Positions 32,928 to 43,440 of a stretch of 64,000 nucleotides of DNA are shown here, piece after piece (positions within the stretch are counted from its first letter, which is position 1; each line of letters opens with the position of its first letter). Source of the DNA: Monodelphis domestica (Eukaryota > Chordata > Mammalia > Didelphimorphia > Didelphidae). The stretch covers positions 444,771,895 to 444,835,894 of the forward strand of contig NC_077227.1 of the NCBI RefSeq assembly GCF_027887165.1, read 5' to 3'. Both the position numbers and the translations under genes were made by a program. The notes under the pieces are model-generated. The model was not told the DNA's origin, did not search any database, and saw only the letters and a program-made list of their open reading frames with translations.

Positions 32928-32985
32928 TAGTCGACAAATATTTATTAAAAGCCCACTATGTGCAAGGCACTGTGTTGATGTGAAG
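32928..32985 (-). mobile_element. L2 3' end fragment
   Basis: Contains 'aaatatttattaaaagccca', then 'tatgtgcaaggcactgtgt'. Confidence 0.75.
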
Positions 32986-33199
32986 GAGGTTTCCTAAATC
33001 TTCAAGGCTTTCTCATTCTATACCTCTGAGATGGTCTAGCTTTCAAGAGGACATACTCTTGGGGATAGTGATCCTACATCATAAAGCAGAGAAAGAATAT
33101 CGGAATAGCCACCTTGAGTGCCACCTTGAAGACCTACATAGAAACAACACATGCTATATCAAGGATGGTGGAGACCCAGATTTAGAAAGACCTTCTAGA

Positions 33200-33285
33200 A
33201 ATCATCCTCATCCATATCATCACAATCCACCATCACCATCACCACCCCTACCACCGAATCACATCATCACCACCACTGCTGTGAT
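33200..33285. repeat. (CAT/CAC)n trinucleotide-rich tract
   Basis: Imperfect CAT, CAC and CCA units. The histidine-rich frame over it (33059-33304) is a simple-repeat artefact. Confidence 0.85.
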
Positions 33286-33299
33286 ATTTTGTCAAATAA

Positions 33300-33695
33300 A
33301 ATAGCATTTCTTCAATGCCCGTGTATTCTAACTCTTGGAGAGGCACTATTAAAAGTTAATTATCTGGTTTTTATCCCTTGGAATTTCTAATCTGTCAGAG
33401 TGAGTCAGAAACCAGTCTGACTCTTGCTTCTTTCTTATTGATGCTGTCACTGACAGCATTTAGCCTCTACTCTATTCTGGGGGCTCTCCACCCTGGAGAG
33501 ACCTCTTTCTTAATCTTAGAGGGGATTGAATTTAGCTCAGTTGTACTCTGACTCTGTCATCTAAAGCTTTAGTACTTAGTGGGTAGAATTGTTCTGACTC
33601 AGAAAAGAGACTTTGTCTGTTCTTCATGTGGAACATCTCCAAAAATAAGCTGCTTTTCCTTTTCCTGATGCCCCAGCCCATCAAGGCACTTCCTC
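33300..33695. other. Unassigned
   Basis: No repeat or exon supported. Confidence 0.35.
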
Positions 33696-33699
33696 CCCT

Positions 33700-34310
33700 T
33701 AAACTGCTATGGATATACTCAGATGTCTCCCTTCCTACCTATCACAAAGCTGTCACCTGGTGTAGGCCTTCATCACCTCAATCTGGACTGTTGCAATAGC
33801 CTTCTAACTAGTCTCCTTGCTTTGAGTCTCTTTCTACTCCAATCTATCCATCACTCAGATGGCAAAATGATTTTCTTGAATCACAGGGCTGACCAGGTTA
33901 CTTCCCCATTCATTAATGGATCCCTGTTATTTCTAGAATAAAATATAAAAGCATCTGTTTGGCAGAGGAAGCATTTGGATACATATATAAATGTATACAC
34001 GCATACATGTATGTATATGTATTATAGGCACATATGTATGCATTTACTAAATATACAAACGCATGTGTCCATACATACCTGGGTGTGTGTTATATATAAC
34101 ATATTTGTGCATATACTATAATATACTTATATATTATATGTATGTATAGAAATACAAATACATACTCATATATAATACTTATAGATTACATACTTGTTTA
34201 TATGCTAGTATATACTCATGTATATGCTATTTATAACATTGTGTCCTCCAATAGAATGTAAGTTCCTTGAAGCCAAAAACCATTTACCACTTAATCCTAG
34301 TAAATATATA
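33700..34310 (+). mobile_element. L2 LINE end with internal (TATG)n expansion
   Basis: Frame 33723-33941 carries the L2 ORF2 C-terminal words 'LDCCNSLLTSL' and 'IFLNHRADQV'. The 3' terminus ('agaatgtaagttccttgaag') sits at 34250-34275, beyond the microsatellite. Confidence 0.8.
33980..34230. repeat. (TATG/TATA/CATA)n degenerate microsatellite
   Basis: About 250 bp of alternating purine-pyrimidine tetranucleotides inside L2. Confidence 0.85.
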
Positions 34311-34319
34311 AAATTGCCA

Positions 34320-34620
34320 TAGACTTAGATAATTGATAATAATATTTATTGTACCAAAGGAGATAATATATGTGAAGTACTTTGTAAACCTTCAAGTACT
34401 GTATACATGCTAGTTCTATTATTATTATTTATCATTATTATTACTATCTTAGCTAGAAAATGCCTTAGAGATGATATACTCCAACCCCCAACTTCACAGA
34501 TGAGGAAACTGAGGCCCAAAGAGGTTATGCCATTTATGTGCTTGAGCTCATACAGATAGTAGTAGAGGCATGATTGAAAACATGTCTCATGACTCCATGT
34601 TTAGGAACTTTTCCCACTGT
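34320..34620 (+). mobile_element. Two adjacent MIR-like elements
   Basis: 34320-34440 is a MIR 3' part ('gaagtactttgtaaaccttc', (ATT)n end). 34441-34620 is a CORE-SINE ('cacagatgaggaaactgagg'). Confidence 0.75.
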
Positions 34621-34689
34621 CCCACATTCCAGTGACCGCCATATTGATCAAGAGAGTTCATATATGTCTTTGGGTAAAAAGAGACAGAG

Positions 34690-34869
34690 TGGTATAGGAA
34701 AAAGGCTGAAGTCAGAGGCACTCTCATCCCCATGACCCCCTTAGAAGACTCAGAATCTTGGGCAAGTCCCTGTACCTCTCTGAGGAGAACAATCTTGTTC
34801 CTCCCTGCCTGCAGAGTCCCTCTGAGGAAAGTCCTTAGAAATATTGAAGCATCAAGTATTTGTGAGGTT
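34690..34869 (+). mobile_element. MIR remnant
   Basis: Contains 'gagtggtataggaaaaaggc', then 'atcttgggcaagtccctgta'. Confidence 0.5.
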
Positions 34870-35065
34870 TGTTAGGTGTCTGGCACTGAGCCTTCCCTCT
34901 ATCCATTGTAGCTTGTGCCTACATTATTATTTGCATGTTGTTTCTACCATCAGATTGTGAGCTCCTTAAGAGTTGGGATTGTGTTTTGCCTTTCTTTGAA
35001 TCCCCAGGACTTAGTACAGTGCCTGGCACATAGTAGGTGCTAAATAAATGCTTATTTAACCAATT
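34870..35065 (+). mobile_element. L2 3' end
   Basis: Contains 'gattgtgagctccttaagag', 'gtacagtgcctggcacatag' and 'taggtgctaaataaatgctt'. Well preserved. Confidence 0.92.
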
Positions 35066-35195
35066 GAGTAAGCAAATACTCTGCTAAGTACTTGGTACAC
35101 TGTGTATAGAACACATGTGATCCCTGTCCCCTGGGAGTTTATAATTCATTGAGGAAGTCAAGATGAAAACATATGGGAAAAACACACCATTTCAT
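35066..35195 (-). mobile_element. L2 3' end, opposite orientation
   Basis: Contains 'gtaagcaaatactctgctaa' and 'gtcccctgggagtttataat'. It abuts the preceding copy tail to tail. Confidence 0.6.
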
Positions 35196-35204
35196 ATACC
35201 ATAT

Positions 35205-35345
35205 CGCCATAATACAATGGAAAGGACTATGTCTCTGAAGTCAAAGGACTGGGGTTTAAATTTTAATTCTGATACTTAAGACCTATGTGACATAGATCAA
35301 ATCTTCTGACTGATCCATGGCCTCAGTTTCCTCTGAACCAGATCC
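35205..35345 (+). mobile_element. MIR fragment
   Basis: Contains 'caatggaaaggactatgtct', then 'atggcctcagtttcctctga'. Confidence 0.6.
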
Positions 35346-35501
35346 TTTTCTTCTTAAAATTTATTGTCATATTATGCTACATCCTACATTTATGGATAAA
35401 ATCTTAGCTCAATTTTTTTACTTCTTATGCAGTTTGATTCAAGAGACATCAAAAATCTTCTGCCTTAAAATAGCTATCTCAGTAGCAGAAGGAGTGTTCT
35501 A

Positions 35502-35730
35502 AGGGGTGCAGTGAATAAAATGCTAGGTCTAGACTCAGGAAGACCTGAGTTCAAATTTGACTTTGCTATGTGATCCTGGGCAAGTTGCTTAACCCTATTT
35601 GCCTCAATTTCCTCATCTCCAAAATGAGCTGAAGAAGGAAATGGCAAACCACTCCAGTATCTTTGCCAAGAAAACTTTAGCTAGGGTCAGAAAGAGTCAA
35701 ACATAGCAGAAATGATTGAACTTCAAAAAC
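35502..35730 (+). mobile_element. SINE-B, near full length
   Basis: Contains 'gactcaggaagacctgagtt', 'gaaatggcaaaccactccag' and the RTE tail 'gtcagaaagagtcaaacata'. Confidence 0.92.
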
Positions 35731-35839
35731 CACAATGCTCAAGATTCTCCCATTCAAGAGTCATTCCTGAGAGTTTAGCCATGATATTTCTAAGTCTTCT
35801 GTCAAAATACAGATAAAAATACATCTGTACAAGGAAAAG

Positions 35840-36080
35840 AACCTTGGCCCGGGGTGAGGACAGTAGGATCTGAGCCCCATCTCTGCCAATTAATGAGAGT
35901 GAGACTTAGAGAATATACCCCTTTCTGACTCTCAGTTTCCTACTCTTAAAATGAGGACATTAGACAGGAACCACATCCCTACCTCTAATCCAACACTCAT
36001 TTTATGGAAGAAGCAATACATTTCCAAAGAGGTTAAGTGACTTGCTCCTCCATGATCAGATAAAAACTCTGGTCACCATG
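35840..36080 (+). mobile_element. MIR and MIR-like remnants
   Basis: Contains 'gactctcagtttcctactct', then 'aagaggttaagtgacttgct'. Confidence 0.55.
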
Positions 36081-36089
36081 TAAAGCCCT

Positions 36090-36535
36090 TTGTCCCTGGA
36101 CCCACCCTGCTATTCTCACTTATCACACATTACTCTCTTCCAAGCACTGTACCTGTTAGTCAAACAGACTTTTTGATTGTTTCTCATATGTGGTAATACC
36201 CCTTCCATTACTGTACCATTATGATCCCTAAGCCTGGGATCCATCTCTTCCTCTCCTCTGACTCTTAGAATCCCTAAGACTTCCTAAAGACTCAGCTTTT
36301 AGTCATTTCCTTTAAGAATTAACTCAAGCACCACCTTCTATCTTTCCTCAGATCCTCATCTGCTAATGCTTGACCTTCAGGGTTTCCTTGTATGTATTTC
36401 ACATATGCCTATATTTTCATGTCATTAACCTAGATCAAAAGTAAGATCATTGAAGTTTTATTTTCTGTCTTTGTTTCTCCAGCATTTCATTTAGTACACT
36501 TTCTGGCACATGGTAGACGCTTAATAAAGATGATA
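36090..36535 (+). mobile_element. L2 3' region
   Basis: Contains 'acttcctaaagactcagctt', 'ccaccttctatctttcctca' and terminal 'gtacactttctggcacatgg'. Confidence 0.75.
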
Positions 36536-36584
36536 AATAGCAGAGTCAAGATTTAGTTTTAAATTAGGATTCTTTTCTCTACTC

Positions 36585-36745
36585 CATGGCTCAGAAGATC
36601 AAGGAAAATCCCTTTCATTTTATAAAGACAGAAAAAGTGAGTCACAGAGAGATGAAGTGAATTATTCATAAGTAAGTTGAGAACTAGGATTTGAACTCAA
36701 GACTTCAGGTCCCAAATCTAGAATTCTTTCTAGCATACCAGTATC
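36585..36745 (+). mobile_element. MIR-like CORE-SINE
   Basis: Contains 'ggatttgaactcaagacttc' and 'gtcccaaatctagaattctt'. Confidence 0.6.
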
Positions 36746-36929
36746 CCTTCCAGCTAGAGCATTCTGTAAATTTATGACCCCCTAGAAACAAGATTAAATA
36801 TAGTTAGGCATTATCAACCAAAAACCTTCCAGGTTTGCCCATGACTAGCCCACCCATCAAACACTCATCTTCTCCCCTATCTGGTTTCCAGGTTTATTAA
36901 ATAAATGCACTCCCTGCCACAAATAGCTT

Positions 36930-37345
36930 TATTTCCTCCTTATTTGCCTTAGACTATCCATCAGAACAGGAAGGGAAGAGTAAATTTTCTGGGTCACAAA
37001 ACTGCCAGCCAGGCTCGAAGGGGTGTCAGATGAGGACAAGGGGCCTGGGCATAGAAACCCGCTGGCACTCTCTTTGGGATGGCATGACTGTGAACCATTA
37101 TAACAGCAAGACAATTTCCGGGGGTGAACTAGGGAGCCCATTAGAACCTGCTTATTGTGTGAGTTGAAAGATAATTGCCGTGGGTAGGGAGCCATTTACC
37201 AACCAATGGGGCCTTAGTGATGAGCTCACCGAAAAAACTCCAGTACCGTTGATGACTTTCTGGAAACGTGAGCAAATGGCCTACTTAGGAAGGGGATTGC
37301 CAGCAAAGACGCGGGCCATGTTTGCAGCTTTTCTGTGCTTTGGGG
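36930..37345. other. Candidate conserved non-coding element
   Basis: A repeat-free block with several retained CpGs ('aggctcgaagg', 'acccgctgg', 'tttccgggggtg', 'attgccgtgg', 'caccgaaaaaa', 'gtaccgttgatg', 'aaacgtgagc', 'agacgcgggcc'), the densest outside the SINEs. No convincing reading frame; the 88-codon minus frame at 36929-37195 has no family features. Function is inferred. Confidence 0.45.
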
Positions 37346-37680
37346 CTTTATTCTTTTAAAATAAATAAATAAATAAATCATAAGGGGAGCTGCCCTGCTC
37401 TGCTAAGGTTTTGGCTGCAAACTCCATCAACCTTTTCTTATTGGAAATAGTTGGGTGTGAAGGGAATGTGGTTCAGCTCCTGGCTAAGAGCTAAGATGCT
37501 TCCCAAGAGTCCTTGAAACTAGCCATACCCCTTTTATGGGCCTCAGTCATCCCTCTGAAAAAAGTTGGGGAAGATCCTGAGGTCTGTTCCACTTCCGCAC
37601 TCAATCCTATGAGCCTGGCTCTAGCCTAGCCTACAAAGCTGGTGAAAGGGAAAGATGGTCATAGCCAGTTTGATGTAGTA
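37346..37680. other. Unassigned; short (AAAT)n at about 37360
   Basis: Contains a five-unit AAAT run. Nothing else supported. Confidence 0.4.
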
Positions 37681-37684
37681 CAAT

Positions 37685-37772
37685 AGAACAAAGTGAGCAT
37701 TTACTAAGTGCTTACTGTGTTTGGTGAACTAAAGGCATAAACTGTTTAGACAAAAGCTGATCTCTGCCTTCA
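37685..37772 (-). mobile_element. L2 3' end fragment
   Basis: Contains 'gagcatttactaagtgctta', then 'atctctgccttcagggtgcc'. Confidence 0.7.
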
Positions 37773-37899
37773 GGGTGCCATCATGTGGCTCTTTGCCCTC
37801 CAGTGGCTCTAGAAGTTGGTCATCAGCCATCATGTCTACCATATCCAGAGCCTTTAACCAAGCTGAACATTCATCTGTTTCAGGGAAACAATTCAGGGC

Positions 37900-38055
37900 T
37901 GCTGCTTATTGTATGGGAGGAAGAGGTAGAACTGTAGAGGTACAACCCCTTATTTTAGAGATGAGAAAAACTGTGGCCACCAAGTTCCTCTAAGATCAAA
38001 TAAGCAGTAAGTTTAAGAGTCAGTATTTAAACCCCATTATTCTAGCTCTAACAAG
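37900..38055 (+). mobile_element. MIR-like remnant
   Basis: Contains 'acccttattttagagatgag', 'aagtttaagagtcag' and 'aaaccccattattctagctc' (spacing approximate). Confidence 0.5.
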
Positions 38056-38070
38056 TTTTTCCAAATATAT

Positions 38071-38287
38071 ATATATATATTTTTTTTTTAAACCCTTATC
38101 TTCCATCTTGGAGTCAATACTGTGTATTGGCTCCAAGGCAGAAGAGTGATAAGGGCTAGGCAATGGGGGTCAAGTGACTTGCCCAGGGTCACACAGCTGG
38201 GAAGTGTCTGAGGCCAGATTTGAACCTAGGACCTCCCATCTCTAGGCCTGGCTCTCCATCCACTGAGCCACCCAGCTGACCCCCCCC
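38071..38287 (-). mobile_element. SINE-A, full length, with target duplication
   Basis: The duplication ccaaatatat lies at 38061-38070 and 38288-38297. The body reads 'cccttatcttccatcttgga', 'cttgcccagggtcacacagc', 'cactgagccacccagctgac'. Little divergence suggests a young copy. Confidence 0.93.
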
Positions 38288-38309
38288 CCAAATATATTTT
38301 TAAGAGTAA

Positions 38310-38430
38310 ATTTAATCTTTCTTAATATCAGTCTCCACATCTGTGAAGTGGGACTAATAATGTTCATATTATCTACCTCAGAGGTTTGTTATGAGGAAAA
38401 CAGTTTTGTCAGTCTTAAAACATGCTATAG
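38310..38430 (+). mobile_element. MIR fragment
   Basis: Contains 'cagtctccacatctgtgaag', then 'ctcagaggtttgttatgagg'. Confidence 0.7.
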
Positions 38431-38449
38431 AAATGAAAATTGTAAGCTT

Positions 38450-38770
38450 ATGCCAGGGAATGCTATCCATCCACCTCCAGAGAAAGAACTGTTGGAATTG
38501 GATGGATGTAGATTAAAGCATTCTATCTTTCACATCTGTGTACGTACAGTTTTATTTGGGGGGTGATTTTATATGAGTGTGCTCCTACAACAGTGACCAA
38601 AGGATGTGTTTTGCATGATAATACATGTAAGGCCCAGATCAAATTGCTTCAAGGGAGGGAAGAAGATTGTTTGGATCTTATTGTTTTGGAAAACCGTATG
38701 TTGAAAATTATTATTCCATGTAATTGGGAAAATGAAATATGTTTGAATAAAAAAAGAAATGAAAACTGTT
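38450..38770 (+). mobile_element. 5'-truncated L1 3' UTR
   Basis: Contains 'ccacctccagagaaagaact', 'tgcatgataatacatgtaag' and a 'gaataaaaaaag' tail. It is the same 3' UTR type as in the U6-L1 chimera. Confidence 0.88.
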
Positions 38771-39400
38771 GTTTGATCAAATCTGTGATTTCTTCCATGT
38801 AGGGAACATTCTTATTTAAACTGCCTTTCTCACTACAGATTGACACATGTTTTGCAGCCTAGTTTTGAAGCTCTGCCTGGAGTACTAAGACATTCAGTGA
38901 CTTATCCAGGATCACAGACTCAGTGGCAGGCTCTCTAGTCATTGTACAATGTTACCACTCATTATACAGCATTATTAAATGATAACAATTATTATCATTG
39001 TTGTTACCATTAGTATCATTGTTGTTTTTGTTATTTCTTTTTCATTTTTTCCTATGAATTTCATATTGAAGCAGTCTTAGGATAAGTGGATAAGGCAATT
39101 GCATAGATGGATAAAACAACTGCATTTTGTAGCATTACAATGTAAACTCATCCAAAACACTCCTGTATTAGACAGGACAATAAAGATACTATATACTTCC
39201 ATTCAGTTCCTTCATGGTTTCTATCTCCTTGTGAGCTTTTAATTCAATATAATTTGAAGATTGTGAGTATTTGGGATCCCAAATTAAAATAAAAAACATT
39301 GGTCTTCTTATGGATCATTGAATGTTATGTCCAAGAGGCTGAGTGTGGGCAACAGTTTAACTTGTGATAATAGTCTGGCTTTGGCACTGTTTATTCATTG
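38771..39400. other. Unassigned; MIR-like scraps
   Basis: A possible CORE-SINE scrap lies at 38890-38955 ('acttatccaggatcacagac'). The rest is AT-rich with (ATT/GTT)n bits near 38990-39030. Confidence 0.35.
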
Positions 39401-40100
39401 AATTTCCTGAAAATTTTTAAGATCTGTATTTGTACTACAGAACTTTGTCATCAGTAAGTCAATGAAAGATTTCAAAGAAGCTAGTGTTGGCCACTTCTCT
39501 TAATGATATTCTTCTCCCTCTGATGTTCATTGCATGCAGTGAGCAAACTTTCTTTTTCTTGTTTGATCCAACTTGAGTTTTTGTTGTGTCAGACTCCTTA
39601 CAATCATCCACGTGATCAGGTATCTCATTTCTTCTTTCTTCCAGGATATTTTCTCACCTCTGATTTCTTTGCTTCTCAGAACTTTAAAAGATCTAAGAAG
39701 GTTTTGATATTGAAGTGTTTGTTTTGCTTTTGAGCTGTTTTGAAGCCTAGAATTGGATTAACCTTCTAGAATTGGATTAACCTTCAGTCATTGGCTAAGA
39801 AAATCAGGAATGTCTGATATGCTTTTGTTTTCCAGATTACTTTCTGCATATTTGTTTTTTGTTGCCTTTAAGGGAGCAATATAGCATTAAAATTTTCTCT
39901 TGCATGTTCTGATAGATATTAGAGTAATCTTCTAGGACCCTGCTAAAATTTTCAATAGCTGTCTCATTCATTTCTACTTTGATGGCACTTGAAAAGAGCC
40001 CTTTGGGGTATTTCTTGATAGGAGACTCTCCTTATAAGAATCTTTCTTTGGCAATATGCTATTATGCTATATAATATATGCTATTATGCACAGGCCTTAG
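39401..40100 (-). other. Unassigned stretch with short coding-like frames
   Basis: The minus strand holds separate short open stretches of protein-like composition. One of about 60 codons at roughly 39838-40030 contains 'ETAIENFSRVLEDYSNIYQ'. One of about 50 codons at roughly 39470-39632 contains a KKKK cluster. They lie in different frames and no family is recognised. It could be a decayed pseudogene or an unclassified retroelement. Confidence 0.3.
39747..39784. repeat. Perfect 19-bp tandem duplication
   Basis: The unit ctagaattggattaacctt occurs twice in direct succession (39747-39765, 39766-39784). It looks like a recent small duplication. Confidence 0.95.
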
Positions 40101-41134
40101 ATGTTTTCATGCTTTCTGTCAAATACAGTAGGAGAATGTGTCATTTATAATGATTAAAAAAAAAAGAGAATTTTAAAAAGTACTCAGTCTTGATAGAATT
40201 GGTCTGCTAGTCGGAGGTCATGCCATCAAATTAAAAAAGGGCTTTTTAGAATTCCAATCTAGGCATACCCATCTCCTTTTCAAAATCATTCAAAGCTTGG
40301 ATTGTTTTTGTCTTCTGTTTCATTAAGTTTCTCTTTTCAGATTACAGTAGCTACTCTATTTCATTATATAAGTGAAAGAATGTAGTTTTGTTTTGTTTTT
40401 GTTTTTAATGTTGGCCTTTCATGGGTCAGCAATATGTTGCTATGTCACCTGGAACTCAAGTTACACTTGACATTAAAACTAAAAACATACAAAACAATAT
40501 AAAAAGCTATTACATATAGCTGGTGAGATCTGTTTCTATTTTTTCCCATGGATTACTACTAGTCCATAATGAAAATGCATAGGTATTAAGTCCATGTCAT
40601 ATGTGTGTCTACTTTGTTTGCTTTCATTAAAATGCTATCTGCACTGAAACATTTCTAACCAGTAAATTGTTGGGATTTGTGATTTGTTCCAGGATATCTT
40701 GCCTGGTACCAGAACACAATGGGACTCTACCCACTCTTCTGTGTCAAGCTGATCACCATGAAAGTGGCCTGCAATCCTACACAATTTCATTTGTCTCTTT
40801 GATTTTTAGGGATAGAAATATCATACAGACAGGGGTGCCAACCCAATAAGTGGTGTTTCTAGAACCCAACTCACTGGGGTACCTGGATTACTATGAGACC
40901 TTCATAGCTACCACAATTGTCTCAGAGCACACAGAACTCCCAATATACATTATTCTGGCTGATATTTTTTGCATTATCCACCCATTGCCAGATTGTGGAT
41001 GATGATCACTGGAATGATTAATGACATGGTATTCATGTTATTATTAATAATAAAAACAGGTTGGATTCTAGTTTAAATTATTCAGTTTGGTGTTAGTTTT
41101 AAAATTATGAATTAGGCTTGTGACTTAGATCTAT
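40101..41134. other. Unassigned AT-rich stretch
   Basis: About 1 kb with no recognised repeat or gene. It may be the same kind of old sequence as the preceding block. Confidence 0.35.
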
Positions 41135-41215
41135 TTATATGTATAAATTACATATAGTGTGCACACATACATATGTGTATAATACATACACATGTATACA
41201 CATGTATGTATACTG
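41135..41215. repeat. (ACAT/GTAT)n microsatellite
   Basis: Degenerate ACATATGTGTAT-type units. Confidence 0.85.
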
Positions 41216-41755
41216 TGGCTTTGGTTCAAGGCAGCTTCATTTTACTTGGGATGGGTTTTGTTTGGTTCGGTCCCAGCTGCAAGTTGAACTACCAATCACT
41301 CAGTTGGAGAGGGAGTCTCAGCTGAACTGGTAGGGGGAGGAACTGTCTTCCAAACCACCTCTTTCATCAATGGCTTGCTGGTGAGGTCAGCTCTAAACTC
41401 GAAGAGAACAGGCTAGACTCCAGGTCAGGCTCTTCCATGTGGGACCCTGGGGAGGAGGATGCAGTTGGAACAGATTCAATCAGCCCCAGATCTCAGCAGA
41501 ACATGTCAAGTAAGCCTCTGATGCTGATTGCCAAGTGCTATTGAATTTCTCACATGTTCTGAGCAACAACAAAGGGACAGGCTGACCTTTCCCAAGATGG
41601 TTAGTTTGTGATTTTCCCTAGAGGCTCCCTAATTTGACTGCTCATCATACACAAGGGATCCATTTAATAATACTGGGAGAAGAAGCACATGCCCTCCTCC
41701 CCTCCAAGCAGGCTGGGCATCTTCAGCATGCCCCCCACCATGGACTGTACTCATT
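41216..41755. other. Unassigned, relatively GC-rich
   Basis: No repeat signature. The short + frames are without recognisable features. Confidence 0.35.
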
Positions 41756-41759
41756 CTTG

Positions 41760-42410
41760 TTTCTAGAAGCTGTCTATACTGTTCCCTGTACCTTGGATAC
41801 CCACCACCTGCTCTACTCTTACCAAATCCTAACCTTTCTTCAAAGCCCTGCTTAACTGTTATACTCTATTAAGCACTCCATGCTGATTTGTTATTCAATT
41901 TTGAGTCTCAGTTTTCTCACCTATAAAATTGGAATAATAATAACTACACCTTCCCTAGGTTTGTTATAAGGATCAAATGTCTTCATGTGTCTAAAGCACT
42001 TTGAAAATCTGAAGGTATTATAAAAATTTTTTTCTTTTAGCTAATATTATTATTATTACTATTAGGAGTTGAAATATCCGAGTTCAAATCCCAGGATGTC
42101 ACTTATTACCTGTGTGACCTTTAGCAAAACACTTAACTTCTCTGGGCTTTCATTTTCTCATCTGTGAAAATTAGGATGTCAGAGTCAAGTGCCTTCCTGC
42201 TCTAAATTTATGATCCTATGACCTCTCCATTCCCTGAATTTCTTTAGCATTTATAGTCTGAATTATACCCTTCTACACTGAACTATTTCATATTCCAGAT
42301 GTGTTAGATCATAAGCTCCTCCATGGTTAACTCCTATTTATGTTCCTCATGTTCCTCATAGCACTGACCTTAAGCCTAGAAGTTGTAGGTGATTAGGAAA
42401 TGCTTGATTA
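41760..42410 (+). mobile_element. L2 3' region carrying two MIR-like insertions
   Basis: L2 left block 41760-41890 ('cttcaaagccctgcttaact') and right block 42228-42410 ('agatcataagctcctccatg'). Between them are MIR 41895-42060 ('gagtctcagttttctcacct') and MIR 42062-42225 ('ccgagttcaaatcccaggat'). Confidence 0.7.
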
Positions 42411-42744
42411 GATAATTGCTTCATACTTTCTTTTCCAAACCTCCCTCCCCTTCCTCTCCATCCCCACAGGGGACAGTTGTGCCAAAAACAAGGGTTTAAT
42501 CTGTGAATTAGCCATGATAACAATCGTTTATATTATTTCTCTAAATTCTCCAGCAGTAGAGCTGGCAAGGGCGAGGTGGGGAGAATGCCCCCCAGAGTTC
42601 TGAATACTGATCCCTATCTAGAGAAACATTTGCTCTGCTCCCCTGCTGTAGTGACTCTATGAGCAAGCAAAATATCTAAATGCTACCATGCCAAGAGCCC
42701 TAAGATGTGTGCCATGCCCTAGATCTGTAGCTGTATTAATGTTC
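42411..42744. other. Unassigned
   Basis: Repeat-free; leads into the next candidate element. Confidence 0.35.
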
Positions 42745-43065
42745 CCTGACCTAACCATTTGCTCCATTCATGATAAATTGAAATTTATGAGTTTTAATCA
42801 TTATACTACACAGGGAAAATATTACTAGGGGCCATTTCAATGAAGAAATCCATCTATTTTTATGCCCTGACCCGCTTCTCAGCATCATCCTCTCCAAATT
42901 ACCTGTTCCCGAAGTGTCATTAAACATACACATGCACAGAGGCATATAAACTCTCAGGTCAGAGCTGGATTGGCTGCCTGGAGCTCCTAAAGCTGAGAGC
43001 AAGCTTTCCAAAAACACCGTGAGCCATTTATCACACATTTTTCCAGTTAAATTCAGTGCCCTTAT
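42745..43065. other. Candidate conserved non-coding element
   Basis: A repeat-free block with AT-rich homeodomain-like words ('gttttaatcattata', 'catttatcacaca'), a few CpGs ('tgacccgctt', 'ttcccgaagtg', 'acaccgtgag') and E-box-like 'cagctg'-class variants. The 95-codon minus frame 42751-43038 has no family features. Confidence 0.42.
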
Positions 43066-43079
43066 AATATTCTAATGTT

Positions 43080-43145
43080 CATCAAGTATTTGTGAACACC
43101 TACTATGCTCAAGGAATCCTTGTTCACAGACAACACATAGTAGCA
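43080..43145 (-). mobile_element. L2 3' end fragment
   Basis: Contains 'atcaagtatttgtgaacacc', then 'tactatgctcaaggaatcct'. Confidence 0.55.
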
Positions 43146-43159
43146 TGGCCCTCGGATTT

Positions 43160-43440
43160 TTTCCCCCCTATCCAAACTCCTCTGCCCAGCTTTCAAAGCC
43201 CCCCCCCCCCCCGCCCAGTCTAATCTAGCTCCAGTCTGCCTACCTTTATAATCCCATTTCTAATTCTCAGCAATTAGCTTCAATTCAACCACTGTTCTTC
43301 ACTGCTTCCCAAAGAGAACATGCTTCTTCCTGTCTCCAGTGTTATACCATTCCTCTTCTCTGGAATAATTTCTTTCCCATTCAAATCCTGACCACTTTTA
43401 AAGGACAAAATTCAAATCCTATTTCCTCTGGGATGATTTC
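43160..43440 (+). mobile_element. L2 fragment with a poly-C run
   Basis: Contains 'cagtctaatctagctccagt', 'cattcctcttctctggaata' and 'tcctatttcctctgggatga'. A C run lies at 43200-43212. Confidence 0.65.

Noticed and set aside
33723-33941. 72-codon + frame
   Set aside because: L2 ORF2 C-terminal remnant.
36929-37195. 88-codon minus frame as a coding exon
   Set aside because: No domain and no clear splice signals at both ends. The block looks like non-coding unique DNA.
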